A stretch of DNA of 64,000 bases from Bog-532 sp963830385 (GCA_963830385.1 CAWHMD010000006.1:248001-312000), one strand, 5' to 3'. Counted from the stretch's first letter, positions 26,957-35,957 are shown. Numbers and translations are program-made. Notes: generated by a model not told the origin, from the letters alone.

Positions 26957-26971
26957 TTACCTGGGAGGTAA
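26957..26971. promoter_or_regulatory. Palindromic operator 2, regulator side
   Basis: TTACCTGGGAGGTAA, the reverse complement of operator 1. It ends 23 nt before the -10 box TAGGGT (26995-27000) of the regulator gene, covering the -35 region. Confidence 0.7.
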
Positions 26972-26994
26972 TCGCCAGCGCTACGGAAGACGCC

Positions 26995-27000
26995 TAGGGT
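26995..27000 (+). promoter_or_regulatory. Leaderless -10 box of XRE regulator gene
   Basis: TAGGGT ends 8 nt before ATG 27009. Confidence 0.5.
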
Positions 27001-27008
27001 CCGGGAGT

Positions 27009-27794
27009 ATGGCGATGATCGGGGAGCAACTACGGGGCTGGCGGGAACGGCGGCGGGTCAGCCAGCTGGATCTGTCCCTGCAGGCGGGCATCTCCGCGCG
27101 GCATCTGAGCTTCGTGGAGACCGGGCGGTCGAAGCCGAGCAGCGGGCTGATCCTGCGGCTCTCGGAGGAGCTCGACGTGCCGTTGCGGGAGCGGAACGCG
27201 CTGCTGCTGGCGGGCGGGTTCGCGCCGGTCTACCCCGAGCACGGGCTCGACGCGCCGCCGCTGAGCGCCGTTACCGAGGCGATGCGGCAGGTCATCACCG
27301 CTCACATGCCCAATCCGGCGCTGGCCGTGGACGGGCACTGGGAACTCATCGACGCCAACGAGGCGGTGAACCTGCTGACCGCGGGGGCCGCCCCCGGGCT
27401 GCTGGAACCGCCGGTGAACGTGCTGCGCGTGAGCCTGCACCCGGACGGGATGGCGCCGCGCATCCTCAACCTCGGGCAGTGGCGGCAGCACGTGCTGTTC
27501 CGGCTGCGCCGTCAGGCCGACCGGACCGGTGACCCGTTCCTGGCCGAGCTGCACGAGGAGCTGAGCGGCTATCCGGGCGGCGGCACCGGAGAGCCAGCGG
27601 GGGCGGACGGGGCGGGCGAGGCGGCCGACGTGGTGCTGCCGATCCGGCTGCTGGCCGGCGACGCCGAGCTGTCGTTCCTGAGCACGACCACCGTCTTCGG
27701 CAGCCCGCTGGACGTCACGGTCGCGGAGCTGGCCATCGAGTCGTTCTACCCGGCCGATGCGGCGACCGCGGCCGCGATGCGTGCGCTGGGCTGA
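27009..27794 (+). CDS. XRE/MmyB-like transcriptional regulator
   Basis: 261 residues. N-terminal helix-turn-helix at about 5-60 (LRGWRERRRVSQLDLSLQAG, SARHLSFVETGRSKPSSGLI, LRLSEELDVPLRERN) and a C-terminal MmyB ligand-binding domain (NPALAVDGHWELIDANEA, LNLGQWRQHVLFRLRRQA). MmyB regulators bind fatty-acid-like ligands and usually control a divergent oxidoreductase or transporter, here the MFS exporter. Contains a Gly-rich loop at about 190-205. Predicted leaderless start. Confidence 0.88.
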   Translation: MAMIGEQLRGWRERRRVSQLDLSLQAGISARHLSFVETGRSKPSSGLILRLSEELDVPLRERNALLLAGGFAPVYPEHGLDAPPLSAVTEAMRQVITAHMPNPALAVDGHWELIDANEAVNLLTAGAAPGLLEPPVNVLRVSLHPDGMAPRILNLGQWRQHVLFRLRRQADRTGDPFLAELHEELSGYPGGGTGEPAGADGAGEAADVVLPIRLLAGDAELSFLSTTTVFGSPLDVTVAELAIESFYPADAATAAAMRALG

Positions 27795-27835
27795 CGACGG
27801 CGCCTTCGCCGGCTAGCCACATCGCCGCTGGTGCG

Positions 27836-27841
27836 TAGTCT
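27836..27841 (+). promoter_or_regulatory. Leaderless -10 box of the SGNH-DyP-encapsulin operon
   Basis: TAGTCT ends 7 nt before GTG 27849 (spacer GGAGGCA). This fixes the preferred start of the first gene and the promoter of the operon. Confidence 0.55.
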
Positions 27842-27848
27842 GGAGGCA

Positions 27849-29288
27849 GTGCGACTTACCGGACGAATCACCCGCCGTACGCGGCGACTGCTGTCCTACG
27901 TGGGTGTAGGGGTGCTGGTCGCGGCCGCCGCGATCGCGCTGGCGCTGGTCGTCACCCCCATGCAGGACATCACGATCGCCGGTGAGGAGATCGGGGTCGG
28001 GGCGGCCGCGCCCACGCTGAGCCTGTCCGGCCCGGGCGAGGTGGACCTGTTCGGGCAGCGGCTGCCGACCACGCTGGCGTTCGCCGGGCCGGTGCGGCCG
28101 CGGCTGACCCTGGCCCACATCACCCTGGACCGCCAGCTGGCCTCGATGTTCGACCCCGGCCACGGGGCGGTCCCGGCCGGGGTGGCCATCGGGCACGCGC
28201 TGGCCACGGCCTGGACCCACTACTTCGTGTGGGAGGCCTGCATCACCGGCGCGGCCGCGCTGCTGCTGACCGGCGCGCTGTGCGGATGGGCCCGGTTCCC
28301 GCTGCGCAAGACGCTGATCCTGCTGGGGGTCGGGCTGGCGCTGGCCGAGGTGGCCAACCTGGGCGGGATCATGGTCACCGCGTTCACCGCCCCCGGCCGG
28401 CTGGAACAGGTCGGCTCGCTGAGCGGGCTGGTCGGGCAGGCTCAGCTGCCCACGGTGGCCAAGCTGACCGGCCCGGAGCGGTCCACGGTCCGGGCGGTGG
28501 TGCTGGGCGACTCGACCGCGGCCGCGCTCGGCAACCCGCTGGTGGCCCACGCGAGCCCGGCCGACCACGCCTGCCGCCGCAGCTCGGACGCGTACGCGGC
28601 CGACCTGGCGGCGGTCAACAACTGGGACGTGCTCAACCTGGCCTGCAGCGGCGCCACCATCGCCGACGGCATCCTCGGCCCGCAGCAGGCCGGCAGCCTC
28701 ACCGTGCCCGCCCAGCTGGCCCAGGCCCGTCAGGCCACCAACGCGCAGCTGGTCATCGTCAGCATCGGCGCCAACGACGTCGGCTGGTCCGGCCTGGTCG
28801 GGCTCTGCGCGGCCGCCACGTCGTGCGCCGACAGCGCCTCGACCGCCTACTTCCAGCAGAGCCTGAACAAGTTCGCCTCGCAGTACTACCAGCTGCTCGA
28901 ACAGCTGAGCACGCTGCCGTCGCGCCCGCGGGTGCTGATCAACTTGTACTACAACCCGTTCGACACCGCCCTGGGCTGCCTGAACGGGCACGGGCTGGAC
29001 CCGGCCAAGGAGACCGCGCTGGTCACGCTGCTGGACGCGCTGAACCAGGTGCTGTCGAACGGGGCCACCGCCGCCAGCGCCACCCCGGTCCGGCCCGACT
29101 TCACCAGCCACGCGCTGTGCGACGCGAACCCGTACGTGCAGGGGGTGGGCTCCCCGGCCCCGTTCCATCCCACCGCGGCCGGGGAACTGGCCATCGCGCT
29201 GGCCGACGAGCAGGCTCTGCAGCAGGCACCAGGCACCCCCTCCGGCTCGCCGTCCCCAGGGACATCTGTGGCAAGCTTGGCTCCGTGA
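27849..29288 (+). CDS. Membrane-anchored SGNH/GDSL hydrolase
   Basis: 479 residues. N-terminal basic RITRRTRRLLSYVGV and a membrane segment (15-36), two further hydrophobic segments (about 127-147 and 155-180), then an extracytoplasmic SGNH domain: block I VVLGDSTAAALGN with Ser222, NLACSGATI (Gly), SIGANDVGW (Asn) and a late PFHPTAAGE (Asp-x2-His block altered to FHPTAAGE). It would hydrolyse an ester, perhaps of an envelope glycan or lipid. GTG 27849 sits 7 nt after a -10 box; GTG 27831 is also in frame. Overlaps the peroxidase start by 4 nt, so it is coupled to DyP and encapsulin. Confidence 0.82.
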   Translation: MRLTGRITRRTRRLLSYVGVGVLVAAAAIALALVVTPMQDITIAGEEIGVGAAAPTLSLSGPGEVDLFGQRLPTTLAFAGPVRPRLTLAHITLDRQLASMFDPGHGAVPAGVAIGHALATAWTHYFVWEACITGAAALLLTGALCGWARFPLRKTLILLGVGLALAEVANLGGIMVTAFTAPGRLEQVGSLSGLVGQAQLPTVAKLTGPERSTVRAVVLGDSTAAALGNPLVAHASPADHACRRSSDAYAADLAAVNNWDVLNLACSGATIADGILGPQQAGSLTVPAQLAQARQATNAQLVIVSIGANDVGWSGLVGLCAAATSCADSASTAYFQQSLNKFASQYYQLLEQLSTLPSRPRVLINLYYNPFDTALGCLNGHGLDPAKETALVTLLDALNQVLSNGATAASATPVRPDFTSHALCDANPYVQGVGSPAPFHPTAAGELAIALADEQALQQAPGTPSGSPSPGTSVASLAP

Positions 29289-30319
29289 CCGCACCGCAGC
29301 CGCCACCCGAGCCGCAGCCGATCGTCACCCCGCTGAGCACCGCGGCGATCTTCCTCGTGCTGACCATCGACCCGGGCGGCGAGGACACCGTCCGGGACTT
29401 TCTGGCCGACGCGTCCGGCATCGAGCGGGCGGTCGGGTTCCGGCTGCCGGAGGGCCAGCTGTCCGCGGTGATCGGCATCGGCTCGGACACCTGGGACCGG
29501 CTGTTCGGAGGGCCGCGGCCGGCCGGGCTGCACCCGTTCCGTGAGCTGCGCGGCGACCGGCACTTCGCCCCCGCCACCCCTGGTGATCTGCTGTTCCACC
29601 TGCGGGCCAACCAGATGGACCTGTGCTTCGAGTTCGCCAACCAGGTGATGAACCGGCTGGGCGGGGTGGCCACCGTGGTGGACGAGGTGCACGGCTTCCG
29701 CTACTTCGACGAGCGGGACCTGATGGGTTTCGTGGACGGCACCGAGAGCCCCGGCGGCCGGGCCGGCGAGGCGGCCGCCCTGGTCGGGCCCGAGGACCCG
29801 GACTTCACCGGCGGCAGCTACGTCATCGTGCAGAAGTACACCCACGACCTGGGCAGCTGGAACGCGCTCAGCACCGAAGAGCAGGAACGGGCGATCGGGC
29901 GGCACAAGCTCAGCGACATCGAGATCCCCGACGAGGACAAGGCGCCCAACTCGCACGTGGCGCTGAACACGATCGAGGACGCCGACGGCAACGAGCGGCA
30001 GATCGTCCGGGCCAACATGCCGTTCGGCTCGGTGGGCCGCCAAGAGTTCGGCACCTACTACATCGCCTACGCGGCCACGCCCGACGTGACCGAGCAGATG
30101 CTGCAGAACATGTTCATCGGCGACCCGCCCGGCAACACCGACCGGATCCTGGACTTCTCCACCGCGGTCACCGGCGCGCTGTTCTTCGCGCCGTCGGCCG
30201 ACTTCCTCGACGACCCGCCCGGCCCGTCCGCCGCCCCGGACGCCGCCTCGCCGGACCCCGCGCCCCCAGCCAGCGGTTCACTCGGAATTGGCAGCCTCAG
30301 AAGGAGCACTCCGCAATGA
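29285..30319 (+). CDS. DyP-type peroxidase, encapsulin cargo
   Basis: 344 residues. DyP signature GFVDGTESP at 148-156 with catalytic Asp151, proximal haem ligand His224 (NSHVALN) and distal Arg243 (VRANMPFGS). The last residues 331-338 (GSLGIGSL) are the encapsulin cargo-loading peptide, joined by a Pro/Ala/Asp linker (about 309-330). It oxidises dyes, phenolics or other donors with H2O2 inside the shell. GTG start within a GTGA overlap with the SGNH gene; its stop overlaps the shell gene by 4 nt. Confidence 0.95.
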   Translation: MTAPQPPPEPQPIVTPLSTAAIFLVLTIDPGGEDTVRDFLADASGIERAVGFRLPEGQLSAVIGIGSDTWDRLFGGPRPAGLHPFRELRGDRHFAPATPGDLLFHLRANQMDLCFEFANQVMNRLGGVATVVDEVHGFRYFDERDLMGFVDGTESPGGRAGEAAALVGPEDPDFTGGSYVIVQKYTHDLGSWNALSTEEQERAIGRHKLSDIEIPDEDKAPNSHVALNTIEDADGNERQIVRANMPFGSVGRQEFGTYYIAYAATPDVTEQMLQNMFIGDPPGNTDRILDFSTAVTGALFFAPSADFLDDPPGPSAAPDAASPDPAPPASGSLGIGSLRRSTPQ

Positions 30320-31137
30320 ACAACCTCTATCGCGAGCTCGCCCCCATTTCCGACGCCGCGTGGGCCGACCTCGAGGAGGAGGCCAAGCGGACCTTCGCCA
30401 CCTACGTGGCCGGCCGCCGGATCGTCGACGTGGACGGGCCGGACGGCTCCACCCTGGCCGCGGTCAACACCGGCCACCTGAACGACGTCGCCGCGCCGGC
30501 CGACGGGGTCATCGCCCACCTGCGGGAATCCCAGCCGCTGGTCCGGCTGCGGGTGCCATTCACGCTCAGCCGGGAGCAGATCGACTCGGTCGAGCGGGGC
30601 GCCCAGGACGCGGACTGGCAGCCGCTCAAGGACGCCGCCAAGCAGATCGCGTTCGCCGAGGACCGGGCGATCTTCGAGGGGTACACCGCGGCCGGCATCA
30701 CCGGGCTGCGCGACTCCACCTCGAACACCCCGCTGGGCCTGCCGGCCGACCCTACCCAGTACCCGGACGTGATCGTCGACGCGCTGACCGAGTTGCGGCT
30801 GGCGGGCGTGAACGGCCCGTACGCGCTGGCGCTGAGCACCACCGCCTACGACGCGATCAGCGTCACCACCGAGCACGGCTACCCGATCCGGCGGCAGATC
30901 GAGCGGGTCTTCGACGGCGAGATCCTGTGGGCGCCGGCCATCGACGGGGCGTTCCTGCTGTCCACCCGGGGCGGCGACTACACGCTCAGCCTGGGCCAGG
31001 ACCTGTCCATCGGCTACCTGTCGCACGACACCGGCTCGGTGCAGCTGTACTTCCAGGAGGCGCTGACGTTCCTGGCCTACACGACCGAGGCGATCGTGGC
31101 CATCAACCCGGTGGCCGGGGAGCTCACTCAGCCGTAA
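30316..31137 (+). CDS. Family 1 encapsulin shell protein
   Basis: 273 residues of the HK97-type encapsulin: MNNLYRELAPISDAAWADLE, the shell-interior RRIVDVDGPDG, ESQPLVRLRVPFTLSREQ, EDRAIFEGY, and LSIGYLSHDTGSVQLYFQEA with a terminal FLAYTTEAIVAINP. It self-assembles into a protein nanocompartment that packs cargo bearing the loading peptide of the gene before it. AAGGAG lies 9 nt before the ATG. It ends 14 nt into the convergent AlkZ-like gene. Confidence 0.96.
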   Translation: MNNLYRELAPISDAAWADLEEEAKRTFATYVAGRRIVDVDGPDGSTLAAVNTGHLNDVAAPADGVIAHLRESQPLVRLRVPFTLSREQIDSVERGAQDADWQPLKDAAKQIAFAEDRAIFEGYTAAGITGLRDSTSNTPLGLPADPTQYPDVIVDALTELRLAGVNGPYALALSTTAYDAISVTTEHGYPIRRQIERVFDGEILWAPAIDGAFLLSTRGGDYTLSLGQDLSIGYLSHDTGSVQLYFQEALTFLAYTTEAIVAINPVAGELTQP

Positions 31138-32230
31138 CCAGGCGGATCTCGGGGCTGGCGGCGGGCGCGGTCACCGCCAGCACCCGGGCGGCCTCGGCGG
31201 TGATCTCCTCCCGGTCCCAGGCCGGTACCCGGTCCCGGAACAGCTCGACGGTCAGCGTGGCGGTGCCCTTGGCCCGCTTCAGCCGCCACAGGCCCGCCAC
31301 GAACCCGTCGAGCAGCACGCTGCCGGGGAACACGTTCAGATATTGGAAAAGGTCCCGGCGGTCCCGGTCCGACATGATCCGGGTGCGGTCATCGTGGGAC
31401 AAGATGATGTTGTCGTACTCCGCGAGCAGCCGGGCCGGCGCGGGCACGTCCGGCGCCGGCCGCGGCCCGTCCGGCAGGTCGAACAGCTCCCGGCCCTGCT
31501 CGTCGGCGAAGGTCCGCAGCCGGTCCCGCATCGGGTCGACGACCTCCCGCAGCCGGGTCAGGCCCGACCACGCCTGCACGTCCTGGACGGTGGCGGGGCC
31601 GAACGCGGCCAGGTAGCGCTCGACCATGACCTCCGGCGACGGCTTTTCGGCCACCGGGCGGCCCAGCCAGACGTCGGCGGGGGTGTGGCGGGCCAGGCCG
31701 GCCTTGCCCCAGACCGCCCGGGGCGGCACCTGCACCAGCGGAATCCGCGCCCGCACGGCCTGGGCCAGCGCGTCGCCGGGGTGATCGGGCCAGTCCCGGG
31801 TCAGCGCGTCGCCCAGCTCGGCGAAGGTGAGCGGCTGCTCGCTGGTCAGCGCTTCCCCGGCGGTGGCGACGGCGTCCAGGTCCACCCCGTCCAGCCGCTT
31901 GGCCCAATTGCTGGCCAGGCCCCGGTCGAGAACCGGCTGGACCAGCGGCCGCAGGAACAGCGCGTCGTCGGCGCTGACCAGGTGGATCGTGCCGCGCATG
32001 AGTGCGATCCTGACCACGTCCCGGCTGACCAGCAGGCGCGCCAGCTCCTCGGGCTGGAACCCGTCGAGCCGGGCGAGCAGGCCGTAGTAGGGCGGGAACG
32101 GCGCCTGGGCCTGCAGGCCGACCAGGTGCTCCACCATCGCCAGGACATCGCCGGGCTCCCGGGTCAGCAAGTGCTGGCGGGCCAGCAGGGCGCGGTTGAG
32201 CGCGCGGCGGCTCAGTACCTCGGCGGGCAT
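31124..32230 (-). CDS. AlkZ-like winged-helix DNA glycosylase family protein
   Basis: 368 residues of the HTH_42 (winged-helix DNA-binding) family. The N-terminus SRRALNRALLARQHLLTREP and the GLQAQAP motif at about 42-48 match AlkZ enzymes, where the Gln-x-Gln pair is catalytic in removing bulky or cross-linked alkyl adducts. Further tandem winged-helix segments (GLTRLREVVDPMRDRLRTF; EYDNIILSHDDRTRI) follow. GAGGAGGA lies 4 nt before the ATG at 32230. Could protect DNA from an alkylating agent; target is not shown. Confidence 0.85.
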   Translation of the reverse strand: MPAEVLSRRALNRALLARQHLLTREPGDVLAMVEHLVGLQAQAPFPPYYGLLARLDGFQPEELARLLVSRDVVRIALMRGTIHLVSADDALFLRPLVQPVLDRGLASNWAKRLDGVDLDAVATAGEALTSEQPLTFAELGDALTRDWPDHPGDALAQAVRARIPLVQVPPRAVWGKAGLARHTPADVWLGRPVAEKPSPEVMVERYLAAFGPATVQDVQAWSGLTRLREVVDPMRDRLRTFADEQGRELFDLPDGPRPAPDVPAPARLLAEYDNIILSHDDRTRIMSDRDRRDLFQYLNVFPGSVLLDGFVAGLWRLKRAKGTATLTVELFRDRVPAWDREEITAEAARVLAVTAPAASPEIRLVTAE

Positions 32231-32251
32231 GGCGTCCTCCTCATGGTCGGT

Positions 32252-32257
32252 TAGGGT
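32252..32257 (+). promoter_or_regulatory. Leaderless -10 box of the DUF4032 gene
   Basis: TAGGGT ends 7 nt before GTG 32265. Divergent from the AlkZ-like gene, whose start is 22 nt away. Confidence 0.5.
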
Positions 32258-32264
32258 AACCGGC

Positions 32265-33527
32265 GTGCGCTTTGTGTTCACGCCACCCGCCCAGGACGCG
32301 GCCGGCCTGCTCTCCCTGCCGTGGGATGAGCCGCTGGCCGAATGGCAGGACGAGCGGCTGGTGGAGATCCGCCAGCGCGGCGTCCACCGCCACATTGTCC
32401 GGTTCGTCGAGGACGACGGCGTGCTGTACGCGCTCAAGGAACTGCCCGAGCGGCTGGCCCGCCGCGAGTACACGTTGCTGCGCGAGCTGGATGAGCTGAG
32501 CGTTCCCGCGGTCGACGTGGTCGGGGTGGCGGTGGACCGCGGCCGGGACATGGACTCGGTCCTGGTCACCAAGTTCCTCACCTACGCCACCACCTACCGG
32601 GCGGTGTTCTCCCGGCCGCGCGGCGGCCAGCCCACCGACCGGCTGCTCGACGCGCTGGTCGAGCTGCTGGTCCGGCTGCACCTGTCCGGGTTCTTCTGGG
32701 GCGACTGCTCGCTGTCGAACACGCTGTTCCGCTACGACGCCGGGACGCTGGAGGCCTACCTGGTCGACGCGGAGACCAGCGAGCAGCACCCGCAGCTGTC
32801 GACCGGCCAGCGCGAGTACGACCTGGAGCTGGCCCAGGAGCGGGTCTACGGCGAGCTGCTCGACCTGCAGGCCGGCGAGCTGCTGCCGTCCGACGTGGAA
32901 CCCTTCGACATCGCCGAGCAGGTGGTGAGCCGGTACACCGCCCTGTGGGACGAGCTGACCCGGGAGGAGGTGCTGCGGCCGGACGAGCAGCGCTACCGCA
33001 TCGCCCAGCGGCTCCGGCGGCTCAACGAGCTCGGCTTCGACGCCGAGGAGGTCGAGCTGATCAGCACCCCGGACGGGAACCGGCTGCGGGTCCGGACCCG
33101 GGTGGCCGAGTCCGGCGAGCACAGCCGCCAGCTGTTCCTGCGGACCGGGATCGACGCGGGCGAGAACCAGGCCCGGCGGCTGCTCAACGACATCGCCTCG
33201 TTCCGGGCCTGGCTGGAGCAGAAGGAAGGCCGCCCGGTGCCGGACTTCGTGGCCGCCAACCGGTGGCGGGAAGAGGTGTACGAGCCGGTGGTGGAGGCGA
33301 TCCCGGCCGACCTGCGCGGCCGGCTGGCGCCGACCGAGATCTTCCACGAGATCCTCGAGCACCGCTGGTACATGTCCGAACGGGCCGGCCGGGACGTGGG
33401 CACCCGGGCCGCCGCCAAGTCCTACTTCGACCGGGTGCTGCCCGAGGCGCCCGAGCCGCTGGAGTCGGGCGGCCCGCCGTCCATCGAGCTGCCGGTTCAG
33501 TCGGCGTCCGACACCAGCTCGGAGTAG
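32265..33527 (+). CDS. DUF4032 / lipopolysaccharide-kinase-like protein
   Basis: 420 residues. N-terminal kinase-like fold: ERLVEIRQRGVHRHIVRFVE, LYALKELPERLARREY (Lys/Glu), LVRLHLSGFFWGDCSLSNTL (HxxGF-WGD-xxxxN catalytic loop) and AYLVDAETSE (metal Asp). The second half is the DUF4032 region (ENQARRLLNDIASFRAWLE, EIFHEILEHRWYMSERAGRD). Probably a small-molecule or lipid phosphotransferase; substrate unknown. Ends 31 nt into the convergent glgM gene. Confidence 0.85.
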   Translation: MRFVFTPPAQDAAGLLSLPWDEPLAEWQDERLVEIRQRGVHRHIVRFVEDDGVLYALKELPERLARREYTLLRELDELSVPAVDVVGVAVDRGRDMDSVLVTKFLTYATTYRAVFSRPRGGQPTDRLLDALVELLVRLHLSGFFWGDCSLSNTLFRYDAGTLEAYLVDAETSEQHPQLSTGQREYDLELAQERVYGELLDLQAGELLPSDVEPFDIAEQVVSRYTALWDELTREEVLRPDEQRYRIAQRLRRLNELGFDAEEVELISTPDGNRLRVRTRVAESGEHSRQLFLRTGIDAGENQARRLLNDIASFRAWLEQKEGRPVPDFVAANRWREEVYEPVVEAIPADLRGRLAPTEIFHEILEHRWYMSERAGRDVGTRAAAKSYFDRVLPEAPEPLESGGPPSIELPVQSASDTSSE

Positions 33528-34663
33528 AGCGCGGCGGTCTGCTCGGCCACCGTCCGCCAGCCGAACTCGGTCACCGCCCGGTCCCGGCCCGCCTGGCCCA
33601 TCGACCGGGCCAGCGACGAGTTTGTCAGCACGGTGTTCAGCGCCATGGCCAGCGCGGCCGGGTCGTCCGGGGCCACCAGCAGGCCGGTCACGCCGTCCTC
33701 GACCACCTCGGGGATTCCGCCGACCCGGGACCCGACCACGGCGGTGCCGCAGGCCATGGCCTCCAGGTTGACGATGCCGAGCGGCTCGTAGAGCGACGGG
33801 CAGGCGAACACGGCGGCGTGCGTCAGCAGCTGGATCACGTCCGGCTTGGCCAGCATCTCCGGGATCCAGATCACCCCCGACCGGGTGGCCTTCAGCCCGT
33901 CGACCAGGCCGGTCACCTCGTCCAGGAGCTCCGGGGTGTCGGCCTGCCCGGCGCAGAGCACCAGCTGGGCGGACGGGTCCAGCTCGGCCGCGGCCCGCAG
34001 CAGCACCGGCACGCCCTTCTGGCGGGTGATGCGCCCCACGAAGATCACGTACGGCCGGGTCTGGTCGACGCCGTACCGTTCCAGGACCCCGGTCCGCGGG
34101 TCCGGGGAGTATTCGCTCGTGTCGATCCCGTTGCGGATGACCCGGACTTTCCCTTTTTCTATCTCGGGATAGGCGGACAGGATGTCAGCGCGCATGCCAT
34201 CGGATACGGCGATCACCGCGGCGGCGGCGGTCGCCGACACCCGCTCGCACCACGAGGAGATCGCGTACCCCCCGCCGAGCTGCTCGGCCTTCCAGGGCCG
34301 CAGCGGCTCCAGCGAGTGCATGGTGACCACGTGCGGGATGCCGTACAGCAGCGAGGCCAGGTGACCGCCGAGGTTGGCGTACCAGGTGTGCGAGTGCACC
34401 AGGTCGGCGCCCTCGGTCCCGGCGGTCATGGACAGGTCGGTGGAGACCGTCTGCAGCGCCTGGTTGGTGTGGGCCAGCAGGTCCCAGGGCCGGTGGGCGA
34501 CCGCGTCGGCCCGGTCCTTGCCCTGGCAGTGCACGGTCAGGTCGACCAGCCCGGCCAGCTCGCGGGCCAGGTAGGTGACGTGCACGCCAGCCCCGCCGTA
34601 CACCTCGGGCGGGTACTCGCGGGTGAGCAGGGCCACCTTCAGGCGCTCACTCGCACTGGTCAC
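33497..34663 (-). CDS. glgM: Actinobacterial glycogen/maltose-1-phosphate synthase (GT4)
   Basis: 388 residues of GT-B fold: KVALLTREYPPEVYGGAGVH at 9-28, VHSHTWYANLGG, nucleotide-site VGRITRQKGVPVLL and the EX7E motif in PSLYEPLGIVNLEAMACG. This subgroup (TIGR02149) includes GlgM, which joins ADP-glucose with glucose-1-phosphate to make maltose-1-phosphate for the GlgE alpha-glucan pathway. It overlaps the glgC stop by 4 nt (GTGA), so ADP-glucose producer and user are coupled; in mycobacteria the genes are adjacent but divergent. glgE/glgB are not in the window. Confidence 0.9.
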   Translation of the reverse strand: MTSASERLKVALLTREYPPEVYGGAGVHVTYLARELAGLVDLTVHCQGKDRADAVAHRPWDLLAHTNQALQTVSTDLSMTAGTEGADLVHSHTWYANLGGHLASLLYGIPHVVTMHSLEPLRPWKAEQLGGGYAISSWCERVSATAAAAVIAVSDGMRADILSAYPEIEKGKVRVIRNGIDTSEYSPDPRTGVLERYGVDQTRPYVIFVGRITRQKGVPVLLRAAAELDPSAQLVLCAGQADTPELLDEVTGLVDGLKATRSGVIWIPEMLAKPDVIQLLTHAAVFACPSLYEPLGIVNLEAMACGTAVVGSRVGGIPEVVEDGVTGLLVAPDDPAALAMALNTVLTNSSLARSMGQAGRDRAVTEFGWRTVAEQTAALYSELVSDAD

Positions 34664-35898
34664 GGGGTCACCGCCTGGCCCTTGCCGACCACGGTCACCC
34701 CGCCGGCCGAGACCACGAAGCCGCGGGCGCGGTCGTGCTCCTTGTCCACGCCGACCACCACGCCCTCGGGTACCTCCACGTTCTTGTCCAGGATCGCGTC
34801 CCGGACCACCGCGTGGCGGCCAATCCGGGTGTTGTCCATGATCACCGAGCGTTCCACCGAGGCCCAGCTGTTGACCCGTACGCCGGGCGACAGCACCGAC
34901 TCGCGGACCAGGCCGCCGGAGACGATGACACCGTTGCTGACGAGGCTGTTCACCGCGCGGCCGACCCGGTCGCCGGACTCGTGCACGAACTTGGCGGGCG
35001 GCAGCGACGGCACGTGGGTGAGGATCGGCCAGCGGTTGTTGTACAGGGTGAACAGCGGCTGGACGGCGCACAAGTCCATGTGCGCCTCGAAGTAGGAGTC
35101 CAGCGTGCCGACGTCCCGCCAGTAGGGGAGGTCGTCCTCGATCGCGCCGGGGATCTTGTTGGTGAGGAAGTCGTAGGCCTGCGCGGCCCCGTCCTTGACC
35201 AGCATCGGCACGATGTTGCCGCCCATGTCGTGGCGGCTGGAGTCGTCGGCGGCGTCCTTGCGCAGCGCGTCGACCAGCACGTTCGTGTCGAACACGTAGT
35301 TGCCCATGGACGCGTAGGCCAGGCCGGGCTGACCGGGGATGCTGGGCGGCTCGGGCGGCTTCTCCAGGAACTCGGTCACCGTGCGGCCGTCCTGGCCGAC
35401 CGCGACCACACCGAACTCGGTGGCCTCCTCGCGCGGCACCGGGATGCAGGCCACCGTGACCCCGGCCCCGTGCTCGATGTGCTGCTCGATCATCTGCGAC
35501 GGGTCCATCCGGTACACGTGGTCGGCCCCGAACACGATGACGTGGTCCGGCTGCTCGTCGTTGATGAGGTTCAGCGACTGGTAGATGGCGTCGGCCGAGC
35601 CGGTGTACCACTGCGGGCCGAGCCGCTGCTGGGCCGGCACCGGGGTGACGTAGTTGCCGAGCAGCGTGCTCATCCGCCAGGTCGTCGAGATGTGCCGGTC
35701 CAGGCTGTGGCTCTTGTACTGGGTGAGCACGGCGATCTGGCGGACGCCGCCGTTGACCAGGTTGGACAGCGCGAAGTCGATGAGCCGGTACATGCCGCCG
35801 AACGGGACGGCGGGCTTGGCGCGGTCGGCGGTCAGCGGGGACAGGCGCGTACCCGCGCCCCCGGCGAGCACGATCCCGAGGACGCACGGGTCAGGCAT
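34660..35898 (-). CDS. glgC: Glucose-1-phosphate adenylyltransferase
   Basis: 412 residues. VLAGGAGTRLSPLTADRAKP at about 10-29 (nucleotidyltransferase motif and catalytic Lys), GTADAIYQ as GSADAIYQSL, FGADHVYRMD (metal Asp), EFLEKP, and a left-handed beta-helix C-terminus. Makes ADP-glucose from ATP and glucose-1-phosphate, the committed step of glycogen/alpha-glucan synthesis; normally allosterically controlled. AAGGAGGG lies 5 nt before the ATG. First gene of the glgC-glgM unit. Confidence 0.96.
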   Translation of the reverse strand: MPDPCVLGIVLAGGAGTRLSPLTADRAKPAVPFGGMYRLIDFALSNLVNGGVRQIAVLTQYKSHSLDRHISTTWRMSTLLGNYVTPVPAQQRLGPQWYTGSADAIYQSLNLINDEQPDHVIVFGADHVYRMDPSQMIEQHIEHGAGVTVACIPVPREEATEFGVVAVGQDGRTVTEFLEKPPEPPSIPGQPGLAYASMGNYVFDTNVLVDALRKDAADDSSRHDMGGNIVPMLVKDGAAQAYDFLTNKIPGAIEDDLPYWRDVGTLDSYFEAHMDLCAVQPLFTLYNNRWPILTHVPSLPPAKFVHESGDRVGRAVNSLVSNGVIVSGGLVRESVLSPGVRVNSWASVERSVIMDNTRIGRHAVVRDAILDKNVEVPEGVVVGVDKEHDRARGFVVSAGGVTVVGKGQAVTP

Positions 35899-35957
35899 GG
35901 TGACCCTCCTTTCGGCACAGCGGCGGGCGGCGTTGCCCGATGTGTACCGCCATGCTC

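Noticed and set aside
26682..27008. Long N-terminal extension of the XRE regulator
   Set aside because: It would run through both operators and the repeat; a -10 box and ATG at 27009 give a normal protein.
28229..31616. Long alternative frames over the DyP and encapsulin genes
   Set aside because: Arg/Gly/Pro-rich shadow translations typical of high-GC DNA; the overlapping frames carry clear family motifs instead.
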